NCBI GenBank assembly: GCA_018670825.1
Contig: JABHIW010000140.1
Location: 1 to 64,000, forward strand
Length of the DNA stretch: 64,000 nt
From: Candidatus Scalindua sp.
Lineage (GTDB): Bacteria; Planctomycetota; Brocadiia; Brocadiales; Scalinduaceae
Direction: 5' to 3'
A program made the position numbers and the translations under genes. Shown here one piece after another: positions 36,896-47,479 of the stretch. Numbering within the stretch: the stretch's first letter is position 1; every line of letters starts with the position of its first letter. The notes below the pieces were generated by a model. That model had not been told where the DNA came from, did not search any database, and saw only the letters and a program-made list of their open reading frames with translations.

Positions 36896-38377
36896 CTATT
36901 TTACCGGTATTATTTCGGCCCTTCGGTTCAAAGCGCGTCCTTCAGGTGTATCGTTATCCGCAATTGGTTGTGCATACCCAAGCCCTGTAGTAGTGATTCG
37001 TGAAGAATCTATGCCTTTATCAACCAAATAATCCATAATTGCCTGGGCTCTTTTACCGGAAAGGCCTATATTGTATTTCATTGACCCTATATCGTCAGTA
37101 TGCCCCTCTATTCTGACTCTCAATCCAGGGTTCTTCTTCAAAATATTTTCTATATTATCCAAGTTTGAATTAAACTGTGGTTTGACATCCCATTTTTTAT
37201 AATCAAATTGTACACCTTTTACAACCCAGCATCCCCTCTCATCAACAATAGCACCTGCCGGCGTACCAGGGCACTCATCACTATTGTCATAAACACCGTC
37301 GCCGTCACTGTCTATCTGGCTTATTTTTGGACATCCAAATCTATCTACTTCAACTCCAAAAGGAGTATCAGGACATCTATCATCACTATCCAAAACGCCA
37401 TCGCCATCACTGTCCTTCTCTATGACTGGACACCCAAAGCTATCTACCTCAACTCCAATTGGAGTGCCAGGACAATTATCACTATCATCGTATACCCCAT
37501 CTCTATCACTGTCCATCCGTTTAACTTTAGGACATCCAAACCTATCCACTTCAACTCCAAAAGGAGTATCAGGACATCTATCATCACTATCCAAAACGCC
37601 ATCGCCATCACTGTCTATATCTATGTTGCTTTCACGTCCTGTATCAGTTGTAAGAAATACTTGTTTTACAAAACCTACCATCTCTTCTCCGTCCATAGTT
37701 TCATCTGCGGATACAGAAAAACCGCATTGGGATTGACTGGCAATTTCCTCCATAAATACTTTGCCTTTAGGGTCGTTCCCTATCCAAACCGTGTAAAAGC
37801 ATGTCCTCTCTCCATAGCGGTCTTCAAGGATCCTGACCCTTCCCCGAGGATCATCTTCCAGGTGTTCACCATCACTTATTAAAATTACAGCATTATCACC
37901 TTTAACAGCCCCTATAGATCTATTGACAGCTCTAATGGCACTCCCGGCAGGGCTGTTACCTTCGGCAGGAAAACTCAGGTCGTTTAAGCTCTGTTCCATA
38001 CCTGATCTGGAATGAAGAGTTGGCCCATACACAGTCTCTGTCTGTCTTATTGGTGTCTTGATTCCTCGACCAAATGTCAGTAGAGATCCGTTGATATTCA
38101 TTTGAGGCATAGTATTATTCATACGTTTTATAAAGTCTTTAGCAACGTTAAATTTGGAATCTTCCCCCTCATTTTTATAAGACACACTCATAGATGTTGA
38201 AGCGTCAAGTATGATAAAGAAGTTGTCAACCTTCGGCACATATCTCCCCATTTGAAACTCTTTATCAAGATTTTCAGTACGTTGATTCAACAAAAGCCTT
38301 GGCTGAAATTGAAAACAGCCAGCCAGCAACGAAACTGAAACTATTAAGGAAAAGGCAAATAAACGTTTTCTATTCAT
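36896..38377 (-). CDS. VWA / thrombospondin-type-3 / OmpA lipoprotein
   Basis: Start ATG 38377 is preceded by GAGG at 8 bases; an upstream TTG is less likely. The 493-residue protein has a lipoprotein signal with SLLAGC (Cys21), a von Willebrand A domain with the MIDAS motif LDASTSMS (about residues 58-65) and ILISDGEHLED, then four Asp-rich calcium-binding TSP3 repeats (DSDGDGVLDSDDRCPDTPFG, each ending in GCP), and an OmpA C-terminal domain (IEGHTDDIGSMKYN ... GYAQPIADNDTPEGR) that binds peptidoglycan. It should anchor the outer membrane to the cell wall and hold a Ca2+-dependent binding face. Repeats 1 and 3 are nearly identical at DNA level. Confidence 0.93.
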   Translation of the reverse strand: MNRKRLFAFSLIVSVSLLAGCFQFQPRLLLNQRTENLDKEFQMGRYVPKVDNFFIILDASTSMSVSYKNEGEDSKFNVAKDFIKRMNNTMPQMNINGSLLTFGRGIKTPIRQTETVYGPTLHSRSGMEQSLNDLSFPAEGNSPAGSAIRAVNRSIGAVKGDNAVILISDGEHLEDDPRGRVRILEDRYGERTCFYTVWIGNDPKGKVFMEEIASQSQCGFSVSADETMDGEEMVGFVKQVFLTTDTGRESNIDIDSDGDGVLDSDDRCPDTPFGVEVDRFGCPKVKRMDSDRDGVYDDSDNCPGTPIGVEVDSFGCPVIEKDSDGDGVLDSDDRCPDTPFGVEVDRFGCPKISQIDSDGDGVYDNSDECPGTPAGAIVDERGCWVVKGVQFDYKKWDVKPQFNSNLDNIENILKKNPGLRVRIEGHTDDIGSMKYNIGLSGKRAQAIMDYLVDKGIDSSRITTTGLGYAQPIADNDTPEGRALNRRAEIIPVK

Positions 38378-38504
38378 AGTAGACCTCAAAAAATATTATT
38401 CCTGAATCTTCCAGATAATAAAATATAGGGGAAACTTAACGAGTATCTTTCCCATAAAACTCGATACTACACCATATCCCTTAATATCAAAGGAGATGTC
38501 CAAA

Positions 38505-38645
38505 ATGACTAAGAGGAAAGATAACCCAAGAAACAGGAAAAATCAAGTTAAAACAACAGATGTTCATTTCATCACAGACATCAATTGTTTTACCGATCTT
38601 TTACTGGCGGAGTTGTCCTGTGCCGCGGATGATGTATTTGTATGA
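38505..38645 (+). CDS. Possible small basic protein antisense to the proA end
   Basis: A 46-residue frame beginning MTKRKDNPRNRKNQVK, preceded by a good AAAGGAG ribosome binding site about 10 bases upstream. It overlaps the last 45 bases of proA on the opposite strand. There is no family match and no other support, so the call is tentative. Confidence 0.3.
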   Translation: MTKRKDNPRNRKNQVKTTDVHFITDINCFTDLLLAELSCAADDVFV

Positions 38646-39857
38646 TGTGAGTTCTTTAAGACCCATTGGGCCGCGGGCGTGAAGTTTGTCGGTACTAATG
38701 CCAATTTCCGCACCCATTCCGAATTCAAACCCGTCAGTAAAACGTGTAGAGGCATTGACGTAAACCGCAGCAGAATCAACCTCATTGGTAAATTTCTTAG
38801 CATTAGATTTGTCTTCTGTTATTATGGCTTCTGAATGAGAAGAACCATAGGCTGAAATATGTTCAATCGCATCATCGATGGAAGAAACAACTTTTACGGA
38901 AAGTATCTTTTCTAAATACTCTTCTGACCAGTCCTCTTCAGTTGCCGGTTCTATCTCAGAAACAATCTTACGGCTTTTTTCACAACCACGCAATTCTACG
39001 CCGGCATCCGACATTCCCTTGTAAATATCAGGAAGGAATGATCCTGATATTTTCTCGTGCACCAACATGGTCTCCATCGCATTGCAAGTACCCGGCCTCT
39101 GGAGCTTTGAATTCAGACAGACTCCTCTAGCCATATCAGGATCAGCAAATTCATCCACATAAACATGGCAAACACCCTTATAATGTTTTATGACCGGGAT
39201 AGTAGAGTTTTCAACAACGTTTCGTATCAACCCCTCTCCACCTCTGGGAATGACCAGATCAGCATATTCGTCAGCCTTGAGAAGATATCCAACAGCTTCA
39301 CGGTCAACAGTTTCAATGACCTGAATAGCATTTTTATCAAAGCCAACTTCTTCGAGAGCTGAGCTTATTTGCCTGTAGATGGCAATATTTGAATGTATCG
39401 ACTCTTTACCACCGCGAAGTATTGTCGCATTGCCTGTTTTCAAACAAAGCGATGCTGCGTCAGCGGTAACATTTGGTCGAGATTCATAAATAATGATTAT
39501 AACACCTATGGGGACTCTGATCTTTTGAATACCAAGGCCATTTGGGCGGGTAATCTCTTCCATTATCTCACCGACAGGATCACTGAGATTTATGACCTCT
39601 CTTATGCCTTCAGCCATAGCGTCTATACGAGGCCCTGTCAATTTCAATCTGTCTATCATGGCAGAAGACAAGCCGTTTTCTTCCGCTGCTTTTATGTCTT
39701 TTTCGTTTTCTGCCATCAGCATCTCTTTACTATTAATGAGATTGAGCGCCATTTGTTCCAGTGCGGCATTCTTTGCTGACGTATCGGCAATGGCAGTCTT
39801 GCGCGATGCTTTTTTTGCGCCTCTAACAATTTTATCTACATAAGCTTTAACGTTCAT
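38601..39857 (-). CDS. proA: Gamma-glutamyl phosphate reductase
   Basis: NADPH-dependent second step of proline synthesis. The 418-residue protein has SDPVGEIMEEITRPNGLGIQ, RVPIGVIIIIYESRPNVTADA, LRGGKESIHSN, the catalytic-loop region QRPGTCNAMETMLVHE with the active Cys, and FGMGAEIGISTDKLHARGPMG. These are the complete ProA signatures. Its start overlaps the end of an FtsB-like gene by 11 bases. The glutamate kinase proB is not next to it. Confidence 0.97.
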   Translation of the reverse strand: MNVKAYVDKIVRGAKKASRKTAIADTSAKNAALEQMALNLINSKEMLMAENEKDIKAAEENGLSSAMIDRLKLTGPRIDAMAEGIREVINLSDPVGEIMEEITRPNGLGIQKIRVPIGVIIIIYESRPNVTADAASLCLKTGNATILRGGKESIHSNIAIYRQISSALEEVGFDKNAIQVIETVDREAVGYLLKADEYADLVIPRGGEGLIRNVVENSTIPVIKHYKGVCHVYVDEFADPDMARGVCLNSKLQRPGTCNAMETMLVHEKISGSFLPDIYKGMSDAGVELRGCEKSRKIVSEIEPATEEDWSEEYLEKILSVKVVSSIDDAIEHISAYGSSHSEAIITEDKSNAKKFTNEVDSAAVYVNASTRFTDGFEFGMGAEIGISTDKLHARGPMGLKELTSYKYIIRGTGQLRQ

Positions 39858-40278
39858 ATTTATAAGTGAGCAGTAAAAACAGTGTGGCGATCACTATCAT
39901 GCCTAAAGGCACTTGCCACGGAAAAGGACCTTCGAATAGGAATGCTTCCAGACCTCCAGACTCCGTCGGCCTCTCGGCCTTGTCATTCTCTGGTTCTGAA
40001 ATATTAAATTTATATTTTTTGTAAGTGATCTCTCCTTCTTTAGTATATCCATAATTATCCCTGGCTTCTCTCTCGACTTGTATCGGATCGCTTACGAGTG
40101 CTTTATTTTCTTTTTTGAGTCTATCGTTTATTCCCCTTAAAGAATCAACTTTTTCTGTAAGCACCCTTTGCTTTACTTCGAGGGCCATCCTCTCCTCTCT
40201 TTTTTGAGTAACGATAACAGAAAAAACAATTATTATCGAGATTACTACAGAGAAAGTAAAAAGGAAACGCCTTAGCAT
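39847..40278 (-). CDS. FtsB/DivIC-like septum formation initiator protein
   Basis: A 143-residue protein with an N-terminal TM (FLFTFSVVISIIIVFSVIV), a coiled coil (RVLTEKVDSLRGINDRLKKEN), and the DPIQVEREARDNYGYTKEGE motif that marks the FtsB/DivIC family of divisome linkers. An unusual extra TM (VPLGMIVIATLFLLLTY) closes the C-terminus, so both ends are in the membrane; standard FtsB has only the first. It lies between eno and proA on the same strand, and enolase-FtsB adjacency is common in bacteria. Confidence 0.85.
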   Translation of the reverse strand: MLRRFLFTFSVVISIIIVFSVIVTQKREERMALEVKQRVLTEKVDSLRGINDRLKKENKALVSDPIQVEREARDNYGYTKEGEITYKKYKFNISEPENDKAERPTESGGLEAFLFEGPFPWQVPLGMIVIATLFLLLTYKYER

Positions 40279-40347
40279 AATTCTTTAATTTCAACAGATA
40301 ATAGGAGGCAAATATCTAACAATTATTCAAACGGAAAGGTAAGTAAG

Positions 40348-42100
<1,753 letters not shown>

Positions 42101-42310
42101 ATGCTCATACTAACAAGAAGGTTAGGTGAAAGCATCATAATTGAAGATAATATCAAGATAACTGTTATAGATATTAATAAACAGCAAATCAAATTGGGGA
42201 TTGATGCGCCAAAGCACATCACTATTAACAGAGAAGAAATCGCCAAAAAAGTTATTGATGGAAATCAATTATTGCCTGCTTCAACGACAGTCAAAACTAC
42301 AAAAAAATAA
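42101..42310 (+). CDS. csrA: Carbon storage regulator CsrA
   Basis: RNA-binding post-transcriptional regulator that masks ribosome binding sites with GGA motifs. The 69-residue protein begins MLILTRRLGESIIIEDNIKI and continues VTVID-like ITVIDINKQQIKLGIDAPKH and the Arg-containing ITINREEIAKKV segment; the beta strands and the RNA-binding Leu4/Arg region are intact. CsrA is well known to repress glycogen genes in proteobacteria, and a large glycogen island lies 5 kb away. A regulatory link in this organism is an inference. Confidence 0.95.
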   Translation: MLILTRRLGESIIIEDNIKITVIDINKQQIKLGIDAPKHITINREEIAKKVIDGNQLLPASTTVKTTKK

Positions 42311-42451
42311 TATTATTTACTACTAATAATTGATCGGTTTGTGCGTGTACACGCTGGACTCTCAGCCTGAATGACATATCTGGTTCGTTAGAACTGACTC
42401 GCCCGGGAAGGGGAAGGAACAGAAAACCTGCAACTACGGCAAAATACACCT

Positions 42452-43642
42452 CTACTGCAATCTTTCTACACCTAAAAGGATCGCCATTTTCAAGAAGGCC
42501 CTGCCAAGAAACGAACGCTTCATCTCAATCGCCTTGTAATTGCAAACCTCGTCGCAACAAAAGCAGCCAATACATTTATCCTCATCGACTATTACTTTAC
42601 CATCTGGAGCCGACATTGCTTTCGCCGGACAATTCCTGATACACTCGTAACATCTCGTACAATTTGGTTCATACACGGTAGAAACACAGGAGCAGCTATT
42701 ATCAAACATTTTTGCAAGCAGAAAGTCTGGAATATAGTTAGACGCAAAATCCTGTGCAGAGCTGGAAGGTTTTTTAAAATCAGCGACAGTTACCTTGCTG
42801 ATCTCCTCACCTGAAACATCAATCTCACTCATGTCCGCAGTTCCCAGCTTTCTATCATGTGCATACTTAATGATAGGTACTTTCATAGGTTCAAAACCGA
42901 TTACGGAACTGGCCACAGCATCCAACGCGACACCATCATAACCGGCAATTATTAACCCTACCTTTCTCGGATCTCCGGCGTTAGGACCGTTACCTTCCAT
43001 TCCAATTACTGCATCCATTACCGTAATATGTGGTTGCACCATCTCAAAAACATCAACTAATGCCTGGGCCATTGATCTATTCTTTGGCGCCAGCAAATGT
43101 ACATTTTTCTTTCCATTTGCCGGTATGGAGCCAAACATATTCTTAATTGCTCCTGTATATCTTGTCAGACCGTGTGTTTTCAGTTTTGGAACATTCACTA
43201 CAATATCTACTGATTTAACGGTCTTTGCGATCTTGAAATTTTTTAAGATCACTGCATTATTATTTGTTATGTCAAGGGCGTCATCTTTATCAAAGTTTAC
43301 AATTATTGCGCCAGTATCTTCCGCTATCTTGTCTATCTGTGTAACCCTGAATGCTTTGTCCGTTGAACCAGTCCTTAAGCTGCCACAAGAATCTCCAATA
43401 TAGACCTCGCAACCATAATCTCCCTTAAATATGTCAACAAGCGCCCTGATAACGACAGGATGTGTATTAACCGCCCTCTCCGGCCCTAGTGAGGCTGAAA
43501 GAAGGTTTAGTTTTAACAACACCTTCATCCCCGGCCTTACAATGGTTTCAATATTACCTATCAGACTTAAACATTTTTTCACTGCTGTGCTGACTTTTTC
43601 TAATTCGTAGTTATCACAACGTGAAATTGCAACTGTTGTCAT
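42452..43642 (-). CDS. DUF362 protein with two [4Fe-4S] ferredoxin motifs
   Basis: A 396-residue protein: N-terminal DUF362 domain (VLLKLNLLSASLGPERAVNTHP, VVNVPKLKTHGLTRYTGAIKNMFG, MDAVIGMEGNGPNAGDPRKVG) and a C-terminal dicluster ferredoxin (CTRCYECIRNCPAKAM and CIGCFCCDEVCNYKAIEM), giving two sets of CxxCxxCxxxC ligands. Proteins of this type are widespread in anaerobes, and their substrate is unknown. It stands alone on the minus strand. The presence suits an anaerobic metabolism. Confidence 0.9.
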   Translation of the reverse strand: MTTVAISRCDNYELEKVSTAVKKCLSLIGNIETIVRPGMKVLLKLNLLSASLGPERAVNTHPVVIRALVDIFKGDYGCEVYIGDSCGSLRTGSTDKAFRVTQIDKIAEDTGAIIVNFDKDDALDITNNNAVILKNFKIAKTVKSVDIVVNVPKLKTHGLTRYTGAIKNMFGSIPANGKKNVHLLAPKNRSMAQALVDVFEMVQPHITVMDAVIGMEGNGPNAGDPRKVGLIIAGYDGVALDAVASSVIGFEPMKVPIIKYAHDRKLGTADMSEIDVSGEEISKVTVADFKKPSSSAQDFASNYIPDFLLAKMFDNSCSCVSTVYEPNCTRCYECIRNCPAKAMSAPDGKVIVDEDKCIGCFCCDEVCNYKAIEMKRSFLGRAFLKMAILLGVERLQ

Positions 43643-43819
43643 TATTTACACCTTAAGAAGTTATTAGTGTTTTTATTAAATGTTAAAACCTTCATTCCGG
43701 TTGCCTCTTCGATCCTCTATAGCTACTCAAATGAGGAACTTGGATGATGTCAGGAAATTCACATATTTTTCCACTGAAGCGTGGATCCGTATCTGGTATG
43801 GATAATTACCGTACATTCA

Positions 43820-44323
43820 CTAGATTTCTTTTACCATTTCTTCAAGTGGTTTTCGAAATGTTGGTTCCGGAATAACCTCCGGATAACCCAGGGGTGTTAA
43901 GATCAAGGGCTCCAAATTATCAGGTATGTTTAATGCATCTCTTACTACCTCTGGCTTAAAAGCTGCTATCCAACAGGTACCAAGTCCTTCAGCAGAAGCG
44001 GCAAGTATCAAATGGTCCATTGCTATTGCCACATCAACATCAACGTAGGCCTTCCCATCATTTCGCTTCCATGCAGTGCCAGGTGATGCACACGCACATA
44101 TAATTACCGGTGCTGTATAAAACCATTCCTGTGAATAAGCATCTTTTAATTTGTATTTAACCTGTTCATTTTTAACTACGATAAGCGAAAATGGCTGCCT
44201 ATTGGCAGCCGTTGGTGCAAGCCGTGCAGCGTTAAGAATTCTATCAAGTTTATCGTTTTCCACCGGATCCTTTTTATACGCCCTTATGCTTCTTCTTAAA
44301 TTTATGGTTTCATAAAAGTCCAT
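43820..44323 (-). CDS. Nitroreductase-family flavoprotein
   Basis: A 167-residue FMN-dependent oxidoreductase. It begins FYETINLRRSIRAYKKDPVE (the FMN-phosphate-binding RRSIR), then LNAARLAPTAANRQPFSLIVVK, VDVAIAMDHLILAASAEGLGTCWIAAF and LTPLGYPEVIPEP. This is the short single-domain nitroreductase type. The physiological substrate cannot be read from the sequence. Confidence 0.92.
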   Translation of the reverse strand: MDFYETINLRRSIRAYKKDPVENDKLDRILNAARLAPTAANRQPFSLIVVKNEQVKYKLKDAYSQEWFYTAPVIICACASPGTAWKRNDGKAYVDVDVAIAMDHLILAASAEGLGTCWIAAFKPEVVRDALNIPDNLEPLILTPLGYPEVIPEPTFRKPLEEMVKEI

Positions 44324-44610
44324 TTTTGATATTCCTTATATTTTATTGTCAATTTCTTGAAAATATCAGCTTTGCCGTTATTGTATACACGACCACCTCA
44401 ACCTCAACGGTGACAATCAAATTCTCACTGCTAAATACTTGATGTCAGGACAATTCTATCAAATCTGAATTTCTTTGACAAGAAAATTGCATGTTGATAA
44501 AATCACTTTCATGGTAACGTGGTTAAGGTGGGTAAGGTCTGCCAGAGCATACAGTTTGGCATGAACTGCCAGACAATCACTCAATTATATAAACAAAAAA
44601 TAGATAAAAA

Positions 44611-46356
44611 ATGCGAGTTATAGTAGCGAAAAAAGCTGGCTTTTGTATGGGTGTACGTAAGGCAATGGACAACGCATTGGATGCCGCTAATAAAGTTGGA
44701 AGCGATGATAGCACTGTCTATACAGAAGGACCGTTGATACATAATCCCCAGGTACTGGAAAAGCTGGAAAAGCAGGGAATCAGAGCTCTCAAGGAAGACA
44801 CGGATTTGTCAAATAGCACGGTAGTCATCAGGGCTCATGGTATTACACCCAAGAGAAGACAGGAGCTAGAAGCATCAGGCGCTGAGATCAGTGATGCAAC
44901 TTGTCCTCGCGTTAAACGGGTACAATCAATTATCGAAGAAAACACAAAGGAAGGATATTCTACCATAATAGTGGGTGATGAAGGGCATGCTGAAGTAGTT
45001 GGATTACTTGGGTATACTGATGGAAATGGATATGTAATCTCTTCTCCTGAGGAAGTATCAGAATTGCCTGATATGGAAAAAATTTGTATTGTTGCCCAGA
45101 CTACTCAGGACATGAATACTTTTGCAGCAATAGCAGAGAAACTAAAACAGAGATATGAAAATCACAGGGTATTTGACACAATATGCAGCTCTACATCAAG
45201 GCGACAGGAGGAGGTAATCAGCCTAAGCGAAGAGGTTGATGCAATAGTTGTGGTTGGTGGAAGAGGCAGTGCAAATACAAACAGACTTGTTCAAATTTCT
45301 GAAAAGAGAGGTATGCCAACATTCCTCGTAGAGACTGAACAGGAACTGAATTTAAAGAAGCTTGCAGATTATGGTGTAATTGGTGTAACAGCCGGCGCTT
45401 CAACCCCTAACTGGCTACTCCAGAGGGTTGTCGACAAAGTACAGAATTATCAAGGTAAAAAAATCAAAAAGATGCAATTGTTTACTGAAAAAGCGATTAC
45501 AATCTTAATAGGCAGTTTCATGTATATTGGAATTGGAGCAGCAAGTTTCAGCTACTCAAGCTCCGTCCTACTTGGTATAAATCCCAGGATTAAATTCTGT
45601 ACAATTGCAACACTATTTTTGTTTTCAATGTATGTTTTAAACTATTTTGCCAATAAAGAGGCTGCAGCCTTGAGTGAACCATCCAGAGCAAAATTATACG
45701 AAAGACATCAAGGTGTTTTCAAAATTCTCGGCATTGTAGCAGCTATCTTATCTTCAGTTTTGGCGTATACGGTTAACATAGATGCATTTTTCTGTGTATT
45801 TTTTGCATCCTTATTCGGAATAGCGTACCGGGTCTATATAATTCCAAAGAAGCTTACCAGCATTATCAGGTATCGAAGTTTAGCACAAATCCCTGGTTCG
45901 AAAGAGGTGTTTATAAGTATAGCCTGGGCTGTTAGTACAGGTTTAATTCCGTTCTTAGGATCACCGGAATCATCTTTGCCATCGCTTCCTGTTGTACTGG
46001 CGTTTACTTTCAGTATGGTTTTTGTAAGGACAGTATTGCTTGATGTAAGGGACGTTCAAGGTGACCGAATAGTTGGTAAGGAAACAATACCGATAGCAAT
46101 AGGAAAAACCAATACTAAGGCAATGCTCGTTGTGATATCAATATTACTGACAATACTATTAATTGCCAGCCCTAAAATTGGCTGGACTTCCGGATTTTCC
46201 TATTATCTCCTTCCATGTGTTGCGTACGCATGCGGGTATTTGTATCTCTATCACAAGCGCCTTATACCCAGTGATCTAGCCTGTGAAATTATTACCGATT
46301 TTAATTTTATTCTTGCAGGTATAATGGTAGCGATCTGGCACCTTTTTTTAATTTGA
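44611..46356 (+). CDS. ispH: IspH-UbiA fusion: HMBPP reductase joined to a UbiA-like membrane protein
   Basis: A 581-residue fusion. Residues 1-282 are a complete IspH (4-hydroxy-3-methylbut-2-enyl diphosphate reductase): cluster ligands Cys12 (AGFCMGVRKA), Cys98 (DATCPRVKRVQ) and Cys192 (TICSSTSRRQ), and substrate residues in LIHNPQV, RAHGI, EGHAEVVG, QTTQD and AGASTPNWL. Residues 290-581 form about eight TM helices with the second Asp motif of UbiA prenyltransferases, DVRDVQGD (Asp478, Asp481, Asp485) followed by KETIPIAIG. The first motif, normally NDxxDxxxD, reads NYFANKEAA (344-352), so its Asps are missing. No stop or frameshift separates the halves. The first half should make IPP/DMAPP; the second half may be a divergent or inactive prenyltransferase. 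Confidence 0.88.
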   Translation: MRVIVAKKAGFCMGVRKAMDNALDAANKVGSDDSTVYTEGPLIHNPQVLEKLEKQGIRALKEDTDLSNSTVVIRAHGITPKRRQELEASGAEISDATCPRVKRVQSIIEENTKEGYSTIIVGDEGHAEVVGLLGYTDGNGYVISSPEEVSELPDMEKICIVAQTTQDMNTFAAIAEKLKQRYENHRVFDTICSSTSRRQEEVISLSEEVDAIVVVGGRGSANTNRLVQISEKRGMPTFLVETEQELNLKKLADYGVIGVTAGASTPNWLLQRVVDKVQNYQGKKIKKMQLFTEKAITILIGSFMYIGIGAASFSYSSSVLLGINPRIKFCTIATLFLFSMYVLNYFANKEAAALSEPSRAKLYERHQGVFKILGIVAAILSSVLAYTVNIDAFFCVFFASLFGIAYRVYIIPKKLTSIIRYRSLAQIPGSKEVFISIAWAVSTGLIPFLGSPESSLPSLPVVLAFTFSMVFVRTVLLDVRDVQGDRIVGKETIPIAIGKTNTKAMLVVISILLTILLIASPKIGWTSGFSYYLLPCVAYACGYLYLYHKRLIPSDLACEIITDFNFILAGIMVAIWHLFLI

Positions 46357-46367
46357 TTTATCAAGCT

Positions 46368-46410
46368 AGATTCTTCATTCCGCTTCGCTATATCCAGAAC
46401 GACATTCCCG
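46368..46410. repeat. Half copy of the AGATTCTTC/GTCATTCT repeat family
   Basis: AGATTCTTCATTCCGCTTCGC followed by CAGAACGACATTC matches one arm of the elements at 18171-18301 and 22925-23003. The inverted second arm is missing. Confidence 0.5.
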
Positions 46411-46479
46411 TTCGGCAAGCGGGGAGGAAATATCTTAACTTTGAATTTCCTCGCCAAACTATTTTAAGGTTATCTATTT

Positions 46480-47175
46480 ATGAAATCAAAAATGAAGTCA
46501 GGAAAGCTTTACACTGTTGGTTTTAAGAAGAGCACCAGAAGGAAAATGATTGCAGGCCTCCTTGTTGTTTTGCCAATCTTTGTTACATTTTTTGTAATAA
46601 AATTCTTATTTACCATGATTGGAGGAATCCTCTCTCCTGTAGTGGTTAGAGCCGTCGGTTCTTTCGGGTTTTCTCCAAATAGCAAGATTGATGAGTTTAT
46701 CATAACTGCAGTAGCGTTTATACTCACATTTGTAGCGCTTTATTTTATAGGTGTGGTAGCTACAAACTTTCTTGGAAAGTTTATCATACGTTTTTATGAA
46801 TCGATATTGCACAATGTCCCTGTTATAAAGAATGTATACACATCGTCAAAAAAACTGCTTGAAATTATAAGTCTTCCAACTACACAATCTTTTAAACGTG
46901 TAGTTATAGTTGAATATCCAAGAGTTGGAATGAAGGCATTCGCATTTGTCACAGGTGGCTTAAAGACAAAAGACGGAGCAGTACTATCCAGTATATTTAT
47001 CCCAACAACACCTAATCCCACTTCAGGTTTCTTGATTTATCTTCCTGAGCAAGATATAGAAGAAACTGACCTGAGTATTGAAGAGGGAATGAAACTAATT
47101 GTTTCAGGTGGGATATTAGTACCGGACAGAATGGATCTAACTACTGACACACAAACAAGTGAAGCACATGAGTAG
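46480..47175 (+). CDS. DUF502 membrane protein
   Basis: A 231-residue inner-membrane protein: a basic N-terminus, TM1 (MIAGLLVVLPIFVTFFVIKFLF), TM2 (FIITAVAFILTFVALYFIGVV), and a soluble C-terminal part with YESILHNVPVIKNVYTSSKKL, VVIVEYPRVGMKAFAFVTG, VFIPTTPNPTSGFLIYLP-like sequence and MKLIVSGGILVPD. These are the DUF502 hallmarks. The function of the family is unknown. It follows the IspH-UbiA gene on the same strand, separated by a repeat half-element. Confidence 0.9.
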   Translation: MKSKMKSGKLYTVGFKKSTRRKMIAGLLVVLPIFVTFFVIKFLFTMIGGILSPVVVRAVGSFGFSPNSKIDEFIITAVAFILTFVALYFIGVVATNFLGKFIIRFYESILHNVPVIKNVYTSSKKLLEIISLPTTQSFKRVVIVEYPRVGMKAFAFVTGGLKTKDGAVLSSIFIPTTPNPTSGFLIYLPEQDIEETDLSIEEGMKLIVSGGILVPDRMDLTTDTQTSEAHE

Positions 47176-47479
47176 TTGACACGCTAAATGTGTAAGTTTT
47201 GAATTCTACAACTTCCACAAATACTATTTTTTTATCTGCATCATATTGTTGCACAATAGCATTACGGGTTGTTTAGAGAAAATTAATGTCCGGGGAGTAT
47301 ATGGATGAGTTAGCGGATCGTGATGAGTTTGAACATATATCTCCCGCTGGAGAGACTGTCCTAGATCCTTCCGATAGCCTCCCAGTTTTCAACATGTTGG
47401 ATCCATCGAATTAAGCATTCTCACTCATTGGTTCCAGCGCTAGAATATACTTTTATTACAAAGCACTTCCTAGGCTTTT
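47176..47479. other. Convergent intergenic region with one possible small frame
   Basis: About 300 bases between the DUF502 stop and the glgC stop. No terminator hairpin stands out. It contains a possible 42-residue frame (listed separately). Confidence 0.4.
47286..47414 (+). CDS. Possible small acidic protein, 42 aa
   Basis: ATG 47286 to TAA 47414 encodes MSGEYMDELADRDEFEHISP and a further 22 residues, acidic and without TM. The ribosome binding site is weak. No family recognised; it may be a remnant or chance frame. Confidence 0.25.
   Translation: MSGEYMDELADRDEFEHISPAGETVLDPSDSLPVFNMLDPSN

Noticed and set aside
47281-47420. Transposase or zinc-finger remnant
   Set aside because: The 42-residue frame has no Cys/His or catalytic motif; kept only as a weak small ORF.
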